Shown here: piece after piece, positions 44,072-54,048 of the stretch | Layout of the letters: each line of letters starts with the position of its first letter | How positions within the stretch are numbered: position 1 is the first letter of the stretch | Assembly: GCA_000750105.3 (NCBI GenBank) | Contig: JPHH03000028.1 | Span: 62,001 to 126,000 of the forward strand | Source of the DNA: Tolypocladium sp. Sup5 PDA-1 | Lineage: Eukaryota > Ascomycota > Sordariomycetes > Hypocreales > Ophiocordycipitaceae | Direction of reading: 5' to 3' | DNA length: 64,000 bases | Notes under the pieces: generated by a model | What the model was told of the DNA's origin: nothing | Databases searched by the model: none | Seen by the model: the letters and a program-made list of their open reading frames with translations, nothing else | Made by a program: the position numbers and the translations under genes

Positions 44072-45072
44072 TGTGCTGGTTTGCGATATCGCGGGCTGGG
44101 GACGCGCAGCGAGGGGAGGTGTTAGGGGAGGTGTTGGTGGATGGGCCAACCATCTCTCCGCGTCTGTCCACACGCACCCTCAATCACGACGCTGCGAACG
44201 CCAGTGCAAACGGTAGGCACGCGCTGGCTCGTGCAAAACGGCCCGCCCCCTCCCTCTGAGGCTTATCGGCGGGATGGGGGCAGATGCGACATCGTGACGG
44301 GGTCGGATGATGGCGCTGGAGGGGAGGGTCACTTGACGGCCTCATCCGCCGTTTGCTGTGAGACAGTGTGCGTCGCTACCGCTGCCCGTGGGCTGAATCT
44401 GCTTTGCGCTCGATATCGCTGACGATAGGTGGGTTGCCGTATGTACAGGTCAGGTCGAAGACGGCTTGCGCTTGCGGGTGAAGACGGGGTTGGGCGCTGG
44501 ATGTTGCGCATGAACTGGTGCCACATGCTTGGCGATATCACGGCTCTGCGTGCCGGTACGTGGTGAAGACCTGTCCGTAGTTTAGTGATTCTCCGCTAGC
44601 CGGGCCAGACGCCGCGCGCGCTGCTGTTGCATTCATCGAGTTGACATCGGCTGATGTGCTTGCGGCTCAGTATGGTAGTATCCTGCGCAGTGGCATCGAG
44701 TTTACCAGTAACCGCCTGCGACAACGGCTGCTGCACCCAATGTGGCTGTACGGATAGCTTTGGATGCGATTGTGTCACCCCTTGGCCTGTCTTTGCAGGG
44801 TGTAATCCTAACCTGCTGGTACGGCGTCCTGGGCATCCCCCAAGGTTGGTGCGTGGATGTTAAGGCATCCGTACCTGGGGGCCGACGACCTACATGTCCC
44901 AATAACATTGTAACAAGGACCCTTGACAATGCGACACCTTGCAGGACGTTGGACTCCCGTCGCCGGTCGCGGAATCCCCTGCGCACACCTTGCAGCACGC
45001 CGTATTCATACATGATGACATTCGAGGAGTCTCGTGGGAAACACCGGCCGGTCCTGGACCCCACGCCCCGCC

Positions 45073-45116
45073 GAGCCGCCCTTCCGTTCCGTTGGTTCGG
45101 GCGTCTCCACAACCGG
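45073..45116 (-). repeat. 44-bp dispersed inverted repeat, copy 2
   Basis: Reverse-complement partner of 33125-33168. This copy keeps CpA at both variable positions and is the less mutated one if point mutation explains the differences. Confidence 0.85.
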
Positions 45117-45510
45117 TGCTGATCCACCCCGCCGTGTTAGTCGTCCAGCCCACATGCAATAGCTGCGACGCATCGGTTCATTCTCTCTTGCTCCCTTTTC
45201 TTGATTGTATTTCCAGTCTTGAGTAGACAAACTCGCGTGACGAGGTCGAAGCGCCAACACAACGCAATAAGTGACGCCGCGGACCGAAGCGGACAGGACA
45301 CCCGGGCGGTGGAAACATCCGCTCCTCATGAGGCAATCACGCACATTCATTACGCCTGGGGCAAACAAATATTCCAGTATGCGGTTGGGGGACCCTCGAA
45401 TCATGTGATGATGTGACCAGTTACCAACCATCATCAAGCTTCCCAGCCGCGACTCAATCCGCTACTCAATTGACATGAACATCGCTGCGAGTCTGCCGCC
45501 TTTATTCACC

Positions 45511-46181
45511 ATGGCAAACCTGATTGCGACGTTTCGATCCTTCCCAAAGGAGCTCTTTCGTGTCAACAACGGGCCCCAAATCAGCATTCGGCCTTGGTCA
45601 CCCAAACGGCGTGTCTATGACATCCTGATCAAGAACGGTCGCGTCCAGCCCAAAGCGCTCGACCCGTCGACATATCGAGGTAACGCGCCAGACATCTGGT
45701 AGAATTGAAGTCAATCTAACCGTTCAAACCCTCAATCGCCCCCAATGGCGCCTCCATGCGACCCAATTCACCGTATCAACAACATCTTGTGAAACAGCTG
45801 TTTCACGGAGACGACGTCCTCGTGTACGCCGTCCCAAAGGGTACGTGAGGCCATCTCACATCAATCCTACCCTACCAAAAGCGCCTGCTGGGCGGGCCAG
45901 AAGGAGATTGACACTGTCGCTTCAAGGAACGCGGCTGCCTGACGACATGATCCTTGTCCATGAGCGGACGGATCACTACTCGCTTCAGCCAGCGCAAGAC
46001 ATGACTCTTGACGGTGAGCGCTCCAGACGTGACCACGTTTACACAAGGTATGCTGACTTTGCGTTGAGACCTGAACGACAAGGCGACGAGCTTCTTCTTG
46101 GCCTATGCAAAACTCTACACTAGAAATCAGTGGCTCAAGGCCTGCCCAAAGCCAACTGAGTTTCCCCCTTTTGACAAATAA
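45511..46181 (+). pseudogene. Tse2-like ADP-ribosyltransferase gene with missing splice acceptor
   Basis: Four exon-like blocks: from the ATG 45511 (MANLIATFRSFPKELFRV) to 45679; about 45739-45840 (GASMRPNSPYQQHLV); 45927-46013 (LPDDMILVHERTDHYSLQP); and 46069-46181, ending in TAA. They match fungal proteins carrying the Tse2 ADP-ribosyltransferase toxin domain, recalled from the family. Introns 2 and 3 have good GT-AG borders and conserve phase. The first intron has a donor (GTAACG) and a CTAAC branch, but no AG lies between its in-frame stop and the next conserved block; the expected acceptor position reads CG. The gene is therefore probably not spliced correctly. Related bacterial Tse2 is delivered by type VI secretion; the fungal role is unknown. 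Confidence 0.6.
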
Positions 46182-47340
46182 ACGATTGCAGGGATGTCAG
46201 CAGGCTGCAAGTATGACGGTACGGAATTCCACCTAGGGTGCAATACTTGGCGATCCAGGCAGCCTCGCCCTCACCTTGACAGTAGTAATCGAACTGCCTG
46301 TCGAGCCACGCCTCGGCTGTCCCCCGCTTGCTGGTCATAGAACCGCCAGGCAGCGACTCAAATCCAGGCAGTCAAACCTTCATCGTTAACACCTCCACTT
46401 CACCCCACTCACACAGGCGTTCCTGACCATGGAGATATAGCCCGTGGGCGGGATGTAATCTCAGCCGCGCGAGGTACTCGGGGAAGAGACATGTAACAAC
46501 ACAGTATGGTGACTAGCGCCAATGGTGGTAAAGCACCTTTGTATACGATAAAAGTTTGCGGCGGCTCAACTGGCTCTTTGTTCTCCTGCCGTCGTCGAAC
46601 ATTCTCCAGATCGCCCAGCGTCAGCAGCGAGGCCGGAAGGGCAATCCCTCATCAGCCACTCTCTCCGCTGACGCTTTAAAATTGAATGGAACCCTTGCTC
46701 GCTATATCTATCCAACAGACAAACTCCAAGTTTTTGCATATACAGTGGTGAATCTGGTCAGTGGTGATCATCCCACTTCATACTCCTATTGCCTAATACA
46801 TTGCAACACCTCCCCGCGAAGTCTCCAACCCAGCGAGCACGATGTCCATCTTGCCGCAAGTCCATTACCCCAAGCTCCAAGATCTATCTCTGGCCGTGAA
46901 GCGAACGAATGCTCGTGGCTTTCTCGCGTGGCTTCTCCACGACTCCCGGCATCGTATCGCTGGCAAGGGTGCACTCGAAAGTCTGGATATATAATCTCGG
47001 GGTGGGAATCGGGAGCGCAACGCCGCCTTCATTCACCACTCAGCTCTTCTCATAAATGGATACGTCTTATTGTTTTGCGCCAGGCTCGGAGAGAGCAATC
47101 GTTTTCTAGGGGTCACGCTCCGCCTCGAGCTTCGCAATGCGCTCCTCCCACTCCTCAAATCGCCGAGTATCGATAATCCGGCTGCCTTGGCAGACTCAAA
47201 AGTGGACGAAGGTAATGGTAATTCCAACAAGCCGCTGACCAAGCCGCCCAGGTTTCCATCCTGTATCAGCTTCTAGGACTACTGACCGATGGGAGTTGTC
47301 GAGGTGTAACTTAAACTTGCTCGGAAGATCCGCGTTAGGA
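46182..47340. other. Gene-free stretch with scattered open frames
   Basis: Nothing recognised. A minus-strand stretch near 47115-47180 reads as a charged helix (FEEWEERIAKLEAERDP) but has no supported gene structure around it. Confidence 0.35.
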
Positions 47341-47344
47341 AGTC

Positions 47345-47669
47345 TCGCAAGCGGAAGCGTGAGTGCCCTTGCCCCCCAATTCTACCCCGTAGACTCCTTC
47401 TGACCCTTGTCCACGCAGGCGACCCCGTAGCTGCTACTAGAAGCCTCGACGAGCCGCAAGACGATGGAAATGACGAGCGAACCCCTCTCGCAAGGCCCCG
47501 GAAGACACGCCGTGCCGCTCCGGCAGTGTCTAGCAACCATATCACCCACGAGAGGACTCACACGGGAGAGAAGCCGTATGAGTGTAATGTCACGCGTTGT
47601 GGTAAGGCGTTCGCACAGGCTAGCTATCTCACTAAGCATAAAAGACCCGTACATAAAGAGGGCAATTAG
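47345..47669 (+). pseudogene. C2H2 zinc-finger gene remnant
   Basis: The stretch ending at the TAG 47667-47669 encodes a canonical finger with its linker: THTGEKPYECNVTRCGKAF then AQASYLTKHKRPVHK, with the cysteines and histidines in place. A basic run (RKIRVRKSRKRK) just upstream ends in a plausible GTGAGT donor near 47358, with a CAG acceptor near 47419 in matching phase. Upstream of that the frame meets a TAA with no acceptor, and no start can be found. It looks like the 3' end of a lost zinc-finger gene. Confidence 0.5.
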
Positions 47670-48550
47670 ACTTTACTCAGGTCTATCCTGTCCAGGTCCT
47701 CGACCATGCAGGTGACCATGATTGCCCTCTCCAGCAAGTCCACGGGTGACTGTGCGGCGGTTATGTAGGACAGCTTGGTGTGCGGGAGCGACGCCGACAT
47801 CGCCTCGCCGACCGGCATCATCTTCACGGTCGGGGGCCCGCCGTCGTTCACAAACCCGAAGCAGTTGTCGGTGACCTTCAGAAGCGTCTCGACGGCCATG
47901 ACCTTCCCCGAGACCTTCCCGTGCTTGGCAGTGCCAATCTCCCTCTGTTACAGACTGGTGGTCATCTTCGTCAACGCGGACGAGCAGTTGCCGTAGCCCG
48001 TGTTGCTGGTGGCCAACACCGCCGGGATTGGCTGCGGGTCCATGGTCCTGACTCTGGTGACCTTCTTGTCCCTGATGACGGTGGTGCCCATCCTCATGGC
48101 GTCGCGCATCTGCACGTAGGGCTCCCCGATGCCGTACTTGCTCCATGGCGAGGTCTTGACGGCCAGGATCCTGATGGACGGGCACGTCTCGAGGCACATG
48201 CGGTCGGCCAAAGCCGCCTTCATGAACCCCGAGGCCATCATAATGATCTCTTGCCCTTCGAGTTCGTGGACATGATGGCGTTGTCGGGGGACATCACCAG
48301 GAGGTTGGTGGACAGCCTCTCGGTCCTGTCCATCTTGCACAGGCCGGCCACCGGCGCGACCCCCATCCCGCACTTGGTGCACTTGGTGCGCTTGTCCGTC
48401 GGCGAACATATGGTGGTGATGGTGATAATGTTGACCACCGCTTCGTGACAATCGTCGTGATTGTGTGCGTTTTCGACGTGTTGTTCGGCTCGTCAGCACA
48501 GCTTGTACACGATGTGCGTCCTCGGCACATGGTTCAGATGAGGTCATCAT
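47666..48550 (-). pseudogene. Frameshifted relic of an unknown gene
   Basis: Three minus-strand segments read like one protein. One (near 48438-48238) contains KCTKCGMGVAPVAGLCKMD and ends at a frame change. The next (to 47948) contains MMASGFMKAALADRMCLET and MDPQPIPAVLATSNTGYGN and ends at a TAA. The same frame then resumes to 47666 with VETLLKVTDNCFGFVNDGG and LLERAIMVTCMVEDLDRIDL. One frameshift and one premature stop would explain this. I do not recognise the family. The plus strand is also open over much of the stretch, which lowers confidence. Confidence 0.35.
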
Positions 48551-48661
48551 GATCGAGAGGAGGATCTCGAGGTTGGATATCTGCTACTGCAGCTGCATCG
48601 AGGGGCTCTGGATGGGGCACACGGGAGGGGCAGCTGCCCTCGCACAACCCCGCGACGCTCT

Positions 48662-49084
48662 ATGCACGTCTCATTCATGTTGCTAACACCGACTCAGGCC
48701 AACGAAGGTGGCTGGCCTGAACCAGGTCCTTCGAGATGCCCTCAGCAACACAGGAAGCGCAATTGCAGCTGCGGCGCTATCATATGCGGGCCGAAAGGGG
48801 AGCCGGGGGATCAAAGAGGCTCGTGGGCATCACAATGTTTAAGCTGACGCTATACGCTTGCACCTCGAGTCGAATTACCCTATTGAGACGTATCATGGCG
48901 GCAGGCCATAGAGCGCCTCGTCCGCGCCGGCCGGCGAGCTTGATGCCGTTATCGACCACGACCTTGGTGCGTTCGTCGGCAGACGACTGCAGGCAGATTG
49001 GCGAGTTCATCTGCAAGAAGCTGAGAAATGCGACGAGACCGGAAATGGTTCAACTTTGGATCTCCAAGGGAGGTGTCAGCATGT
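48662..49084 (+). pseudogene. Shuffled, deleted copy of the Tm-1-like / TIM-barrel gene pair
   Basis: The first 45 bases (TGCACGTCTCATTC...GGCCAACGAAG) match the intron end and exon 2 start of the TIM-barrel gene (54576-54620). Without a gap the sequence then follows the coding strand of the Tm-1-like gene (complement of about 52970-52340), with several internal deletions, ending at GGTGTCAGCATG. In the intact locus these two pieces are on opposite strands and over 1 kb apart. The frame is lost. It is a rearranged relic rather than a gene. Confidence 0.8.
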
Positions 49085-49636
49085 AAAGCCCCGGCTACAT
49101 GTAACCGGTCGTCGAACAGCCGCGTGGTGAAGGCCAACACCAACGCTCTTGCCGCAAAATGGAACCAGAAGCTGTTGCGTGCACTCACTCGCAACCGAGC
49201 TGCGCAAAGACCCCGAGGCTGACCTCATTGCGCTGCTGCCATCAACATATTCAGAGACGTTGCAGTCATACAAGCGACGGCGATGTGAAGCTTCTCCCAA
49301 TGTTGCTCGGCGCGTGTTTCAATATCTCCTCAACAGGCGTCAATGGGCCCGGGAACGCTGCCCCGTTTGGCGACACCGACATACGTTCGAGACTCTCTGC
49401 GACCGATTCATCCACCGTCTTATTAGAGCTGTCACCCGAACTAGAGCGCCTTCTTCCAAGACATGATAGCCTGTCGCAAGCTATCGTGGATCTGCTGAGC
49501 CTCAGCAAGCTTGTCTACGAAAGTGTATGTGTCGCGTAGAAGATATATGCCACTATAATAGCTGCTGAAAAGACAGCAGGCCTGCACTTTTGCTTGAATA
49601 GTCAAGCGGATTTATCCGACAGTATGGGCTGGTTCT
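49085..49636. other. Gene-free stretch
   Basis: An open frame at 49159-49539 (plus) has no recognisable motif and overlaps another. Nothing else seen. Confidence 0.35.
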
Positions 49637-49936
49637 GTGGCGGTCTTTCAGGCCAGCGAAAGTATTGCTGTCGAGATTTGCAATGAAAAGTTCGCCACTA
49701 CCGAATTCGCGTCTCTCTCGTACCTGCAAGAAAGCCTACCTTCTTTTCCCGCCCCAAGGCCACATGGCCTGGTTCGGTTCGGCGGGTTCTGCCTACCCTT
49801 CACAAGCTTTATACCAGGACTCGATTTGGAGAAGGCGTGGTCTCAACTAGACGACACTCAGAAGCGCGTATCGGTGTTCAGCTGGACACGCCCCTTGGTG
49901 GATCGTGTCTGGGATCGCAGTTTGGCTAACAGCTGA
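49637..49936 (+). pseudogene. Aminoglycoside-phosphotransferase-like fragment
   Basis: The translation contains SLPSFPAPRPHGLVRFGGFC and LPFTSFIPGLDLEKAWSQLD. This is the N-lobe-to-hinge pattern of fungal APH-family small-molecule kinases (PAP.P.G, F...PG..L...W). The catalytic loop and metal-binding segments that should follow are absent. The frame diverges after about residue 80 and ends at 49936. Judged a truncated relic. Confidence 0.5.
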
Positions 49937-50277
49937 ACTTGGATTACTCTTTCTTCACACGAGGACACACGAGAGTCGTTTGCAACTGCGGCGCCTCTTG
50001 ACTCGCCAGGTGAGCTCCTCGTCTTGCGACCAACCACCAGACTGCTCAGGACGACTCAACATCACCTCCGGACAACCACAAGATACACATGGGAACGCAC
50101 AATGAGGACAATTTGAGAAGGGGAGGGAGGGGGAGGCGCCTCGCCACTTGACCGATGTACTATCCAGTGCATGCTCCAAATTGGGCTCTATGTTGTATGT
50201 AAATCTATCTATAATCTTACTCAAATCACATGGTGTTGTCTAATCCGTCGTAGTATATGCCCGCTGGAAAGGATTCG
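49937..50277. other. Downstream region of the GH5 gene
   Basis: No gene recognised. Confidence 0.4.
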
Positions 50278-51721
50278 TCAAAGGAAGCACTGCCAATTGT
50301 GAAATAGCGCAACTACCGCAAGGATCAAACCTCCAGTAAGGGGGCTGACACTTGGAGTGCACCCTGAACCGCCGTTCTCGGAATGCGAACTATTGGCGGA
50401 GGTCTCAGTCGGGTTTGAGGGCGTAGTCGTTTCTTCTCTGAAAATCTGCCTCGTTGACGTCGGAGAAGCAGTGCTCGTAGACACTGCACTCGAGGATGAT
50501 GTAGTTTCAGGCGCCGCGTTCTTGATAAATGGACCAATGATGCACTCTTGCATCAGTTTGTTGTCGGTATAAGAGCCAGCGGAGCCCGAGGGGGTGAGGG
50601 TCATGATATAGGAGGAGTCAAAGCTGCCCGCCCCCCAGCCGACGAAGCCAACGAATACGTCGTCATTCTGGCTGATGAACTTGTTTTGCGTGCAGAACTT
50701 CTCCATGCACGTTGGGTCCATTGAAGCGCCGGTTTCTGAAATCATGGCTGTGCGGTTATTCTTCCTCAGCCAAGTCGCAATCGTGCGGAAGCCCTCGACG
50801 TTATCCGTCGTGCACTCGACATGCGTGCCGGAGTTGTTTATATCCAAGTACTGGTGGAGATCAAGGAGTAGATTATCCGTGGTACCGTCGGGGTTCGTAA
50901 TATTTGCGAGCGCCGCTGCACTCCCAGTCGACACAAACGTCGCGGCGCTGGCAAAGTTGGTGCCCGGTAAGAGAATCATCTGCGACGTTGCGCCGGCTTT
51001 GCGAATGCCCGTCACAACCTTTTGGCAAGTTTGCGCCCAGATGCTAATGTCCAGATCGTGAGGCTCGTTCATGAGGCCAAAGACGACCTTGTCGTTCTTG
51101 GCGTACTTGAGAGCGAGTTGTTGCCAGACATCAACCAGGTCGTTGTCGTTAGGCCCCCCTTGCCCAACGATGCCGCCGTCATATCTTGCAAAGTTGTGCA
51201 GGTCAATCATGCAATAGGCGCCCGTGCCTAGGCAGGCTTGCATGAGCTTGTCGTAGTTGTCAAAATTGGTGGCATCCAGCTTGCCGCCGAGTTGGCCGTT
51301 GAGGATAAACTGCCAAGTAAGCGCTACTCCCGGTTAGGAACAGCAGTGCTTCTGTGAGCCAAATGAACTCACGAAGACGGAAAATGTTGAAGTTGTCGTC
51401 CTCGACAAAGTGCTTCATTTGTCCCGCGCCATCGCCGCCCCCGAACGACGTCAGGGGGAAGCTGTTTGTAGACTGTGGACAGCTGCCCTGTTGGACGCGT
51501 CAGCGAATGGATCTGCGCTTTGGGTATTCGTAGGACAGCATCGAACATTAATTGCACACCCAAAATCGATGCCCGGAATTGCTACTCCCTGAGACACGGG
51601 TTAGTAAGCCGCGTCCAGTCGTCGTCATACTTATGAGGTCATCACAAACCAGATACTTTACTCTGCCCAATGCGCTGGAGACAAGCGTCAGGCCCGTCAA
51701 AAGATGGGAGACTGCACGCAT
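50278..51721 (-). CDS. GPI-anchored GH5 endoglucanase (cellulase)
   Basis: Four exons: 51721-51650, 51588-51547, 51487-51373 and 51323-50278, with introns of 61, 59 and 49 bases. The product has 424 residues. A signal peptide (LLTGLTLVSSALG) is followed by a GH5 subfamily 5-type catalytic domain: IPGIDFGC, SFGGGDGAGQMKHFVEDDNF, GAYCMIDLHNFARYDGGIVGQGG, the acid/base in FGLMNEPHDL, LDLHQYLDINNSGTHVEC and the nucleophile in MISETGASM. A Ser/Thr-rich stalk and a hydrophobic C-terminus (GGLILAVVALFHNWQCFL) suggest GPI anchoring at the plasma membrane or wall, unlike secreted cellulases of this group. It should cleave internal beta-1,4-glucan bonds. Its 5' part was copied to 36149-36440. Confidence 0.9.
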
Positions 51722-52177
51722 GATGTCGAGGGTCTGGCGACGGGTACACCAGCGCTTTGGGAGCAGATTAGATGAAGCAAGGGACGAAGTTGCACGATCG
51801 AGGAGGACGTTAAAAAACCTGACAAGCCACAAAGTGGGACCGAACAAAGAGCACGACTCAAGTCGAGAGGCACAACATCTGGCAAGCAGCGGATGGAGCG
51901 GATACGAAACCAGGACCGTCTCACACAGCCCCTATTGTGACGAGGAAGCTGAAGGTGCTGTTCTCAGACCATTTGAGGCTGAGTCTCAGCTGAGGCGCTC
52001 GTTTAATTGCATGTCATTGAGGAACTCGTGTTTCGTTAGCGCGGCCGGGACTTCGTATTCGAAAATAAGACTCCGTGTTGACAGGCGCTAACAGCGTTCT
52101 TAAAACTTCCCTGCTGACCCTTCTCGACAGGTCTCCATAACATGTCAACTTGTGGCTCTACGGCCGTATTGCCGATT
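51722..52177. promoter_or_regulatory. GH5 upstream region
   Basis: 456 bases between the GH5 start and the stop codon of the Tm-1-like gene. No specific site identified; the open frames here are not convincing. Confidence 0.35.
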
Positions 52178-53440
52178 CTACAGCCTCATCTTGGCTACCA
52201 GGGCTTCTGCAACATCGCGCGCGAAGCCTGCGTCGTTTACATCCCGCTCATCCTCCACCACCTCGACGCCGGAGCCGGCAAGGCCGTCTCTAATTGTGCT
52301 GAAGAGGACTCGGTCAGCCTCACCATCGGCAAACGGCCCGTCCGCACATGCAAGCATGCTGACACCTCCCTTGGGGATCCAGAGCTGAACCATTTCTGGT
52401 CTCGTCGCATTTCTCAGCTTTTTGCAGATGAACTCGCCAATCTGCCTGCAGTCGTCTGCCGACGATCGCACCAAGGTAATGAGCGCGTTATGTTCGACTG
52501 TCTTCCGATCTCTGTACTTTTCCGGCACGGTTTGCTTGGGTCCAAAATTGGCCATGTCCGTCGCGCCGAGAGAAACAATGGTCGGGAGCCCGGCTTCTGC
52601 GGCGGCGTCCAACCGTGCATCGCCGGCCGACATGACACCTCCCATAACGAAGTCGCAGATCTCTGTAGTCGTGAGGTCGATAACGGCATCAAGCTCGCCG
52701 GCGCGGACGAGGCGCTCCATGGCCTTGCCGCCATGACCGGTTGCGTGGAACACGAACGTCTCAACAGGGTAATTCGACTCGAGGTGCGAGCGTATGGCGT
52801 CAGCTCCTGGTGTAGTGACGCCAAACATTGTGATGCCCACGCGCTTCTTCGATGATGGCAGCTTCTCCTTGCTCCCCTTTCGGCCCGCATATGACAGCGC
52901 CGCAGCTGCAATTGCGCTTCCTGCGTTGCTGAGGACATCTCGAAGGACCTGGTTCAGGCCAGCCACATCAACCACAGAGTACATTAGCATAATATCCGTT
53001 TCGCCGACAATTGGGCCAGTGTCGCCGCTCGCAATCGTCGAGACAATCAGCTTGGGGAACCCAATAGGAAGGACTTCTCGCATTATCGCAGATGCGAGCG
53101 ACGTGCCACCGGAGCCTCCGACGGAGACAATCGCTTCGATTTCGCCGCTCTGGTAGAGCTCCTTCACGGCTTCCGAGGCACGGCGGGAGATGAACTCGAT
53201 GAACTCGCCGCGTGACAACCCTGACATGTCCTTGCCGCCGCCGTATTTTGCAAGCAGTTCTGATTGAGAAATCGAGATGGCATCGTCCTTGATTGATTTC
53301 CTGCCGACGTCGATGAGGATGGCCCTGACGCCACTTGTTTCTTGGATCCGATCGCGGAGGAAGACGAGCTCCTGCAGCTTCGTGTCGCATGTGCCTATGA
53401 GCACGACACTGGCCATTTCGACGTCCCGGGCGATTGGCAT
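52178..53440 (-). CDS. Tm-1-like ATP-binding protein (UPF0261)
   Basis: Single exon, 420 residues from the ATG at 53440 (MPIARDVEMASVVLIGTCDTK); the frame upstream to 53560 is judged leader. The N-terminal domain has VVLIGTCDTKLQELVFLRD and a glycine-rich VSVGGSGGTSLASAIM loop that should bind ATP. The C-terminal domain has VGITMFGVTTPGADAIRSHLES, FVFHATGHGGKAMERLV and DLTTTEICDFVMGGVMSAGD. This is the UPF0261/Tm-1-like layout, full length. In tomato the same domain forms the N-terminal half of Tm-1. Physiological function in fungi is unknown. It is divergent from the TIM-barrel gene, with which it is often found. A broken partial copy lies at 48662-49084. Confidence 0.88.
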   Translation of the reverse strand: MPIARDVEMASVVLIGTCDTKLQELVFLRDRIQETSGVRAILIDVGRKSIKDDAISISQSELLAKYGGGKDMSGLSRGEFIEFISRRASEAVKELYQSGEIEAIVSVGGSGGTSLASAIMREVLPIGFPKLIVSTIASGDTGPIVGETDIMLMYSVVDVAGLNQVLRDVLSNAGSAIAAAALSYAGRKGSKEKLPSSKKRVGITMFGVTTPGADAIRSHLESNYPVETFVFHATGHGGKAMERLVRAGELDAVIDLTTTEICDFVMGGVMSAGDARLDAAAEAGLPTIVSLGATDMANFGPKQTVPEKYRDRKTVEHNALITLVRSSADDCRQIGEFICKKLRNATRPEMVQLWIPKGGVSMLACADGPFADGEADRVLFSTIRDGLAGSGVEVVEDERDVNDAGFARDVAEALVAKMRL

Positions 53441-53778
53441 GCGGCTTTTGTGTGTGAAAGTTGTATGGCGATTGCAAAGAGCAGACAAAGAGTGTTTGTA
53501 TAAGAGAAGTTGTAAACGTACGGAGTTCGGCAAGTCACGCGGGGTTGATGTCCTCTGCAATGCAGTGCTGGCCTGGCCCGCTCGCTGTTAACTAGATGCG
53601 CTTCGGTCTAACTGGGGGCCAACTGTACCACTGCATACGAAGAGTTTGCACCGGATCGCTTGGTAGTGGTCAAAGCCGCCAGGAAAGCAGCCCCAAGACT
53701 TATCACCAGAAACGCCCACGTGCAACTTTTGTCAGTTCTGTCAATCGGTCCTTCAATGGCTGCGCTTTTTGCGTCTGA

Positions 53779-53840
53779 GCGCCGGCACTCTGACGACATG
53801 AGAGGAAAGCGGAGGCGTTTCCGAGAAAGCTCGCGCCGGA
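53779..53840 (+). repeat. 62-bp promoter direct repeat, copy A
   Basis: Aligns without gaps to copy B (53987-54048) at 51 of 62 bases. Conserved blocks are CACTCTGACGA and CCGAGAAAGCTC. Placement inside a bidirectional promoter suggests regulatory elements. Confidence 0.8.
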
Positions 53841-53986
53841 CGGTCCCGCTGAGGCTTCGTAGATGACGACTCTGATACAGGCCCGACCAGGTCGCGCGAG
53901 GTATCCTACGACAGATTTGATGCCTTAATAACCTACGAACAGCAAGCTCGTTGGTCCGTCGGTTGAACTTGATATTTGTGGTCCTC

Positions 53987-54048
53987 GCGCCTCCACTCTG
54001 ACGATATGACGTGAAAGCCGAGCCGTTCCCGAGAAAGCTCCCGCTGGA
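53987..54048 (+). repeat. 62-bp promoter direct repeat, copy B
   Basis: Second copy, 208 bases after copy A and in the same orientation. Retained blocks are CACTCTGACGA and CCGAGAAAGCTC. Confidence 0.8.

Larger units (their letters stand above)
39959..45510. other. 5.5-kb region without a convincing gene
   Basis: Open frames occur on both strands (the longest is at 40350-41537, minus) but are serine/proline/arginine-rich, overlap in antisense and show no motifs. The region holds an 18-bp tandem repeat, a CTG microsatellite, CCAAT palindromes and a 44-bp repeat copy, all listed separately. It may carry a long promoter or noncoding transcripts. Confidence 0.45.
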
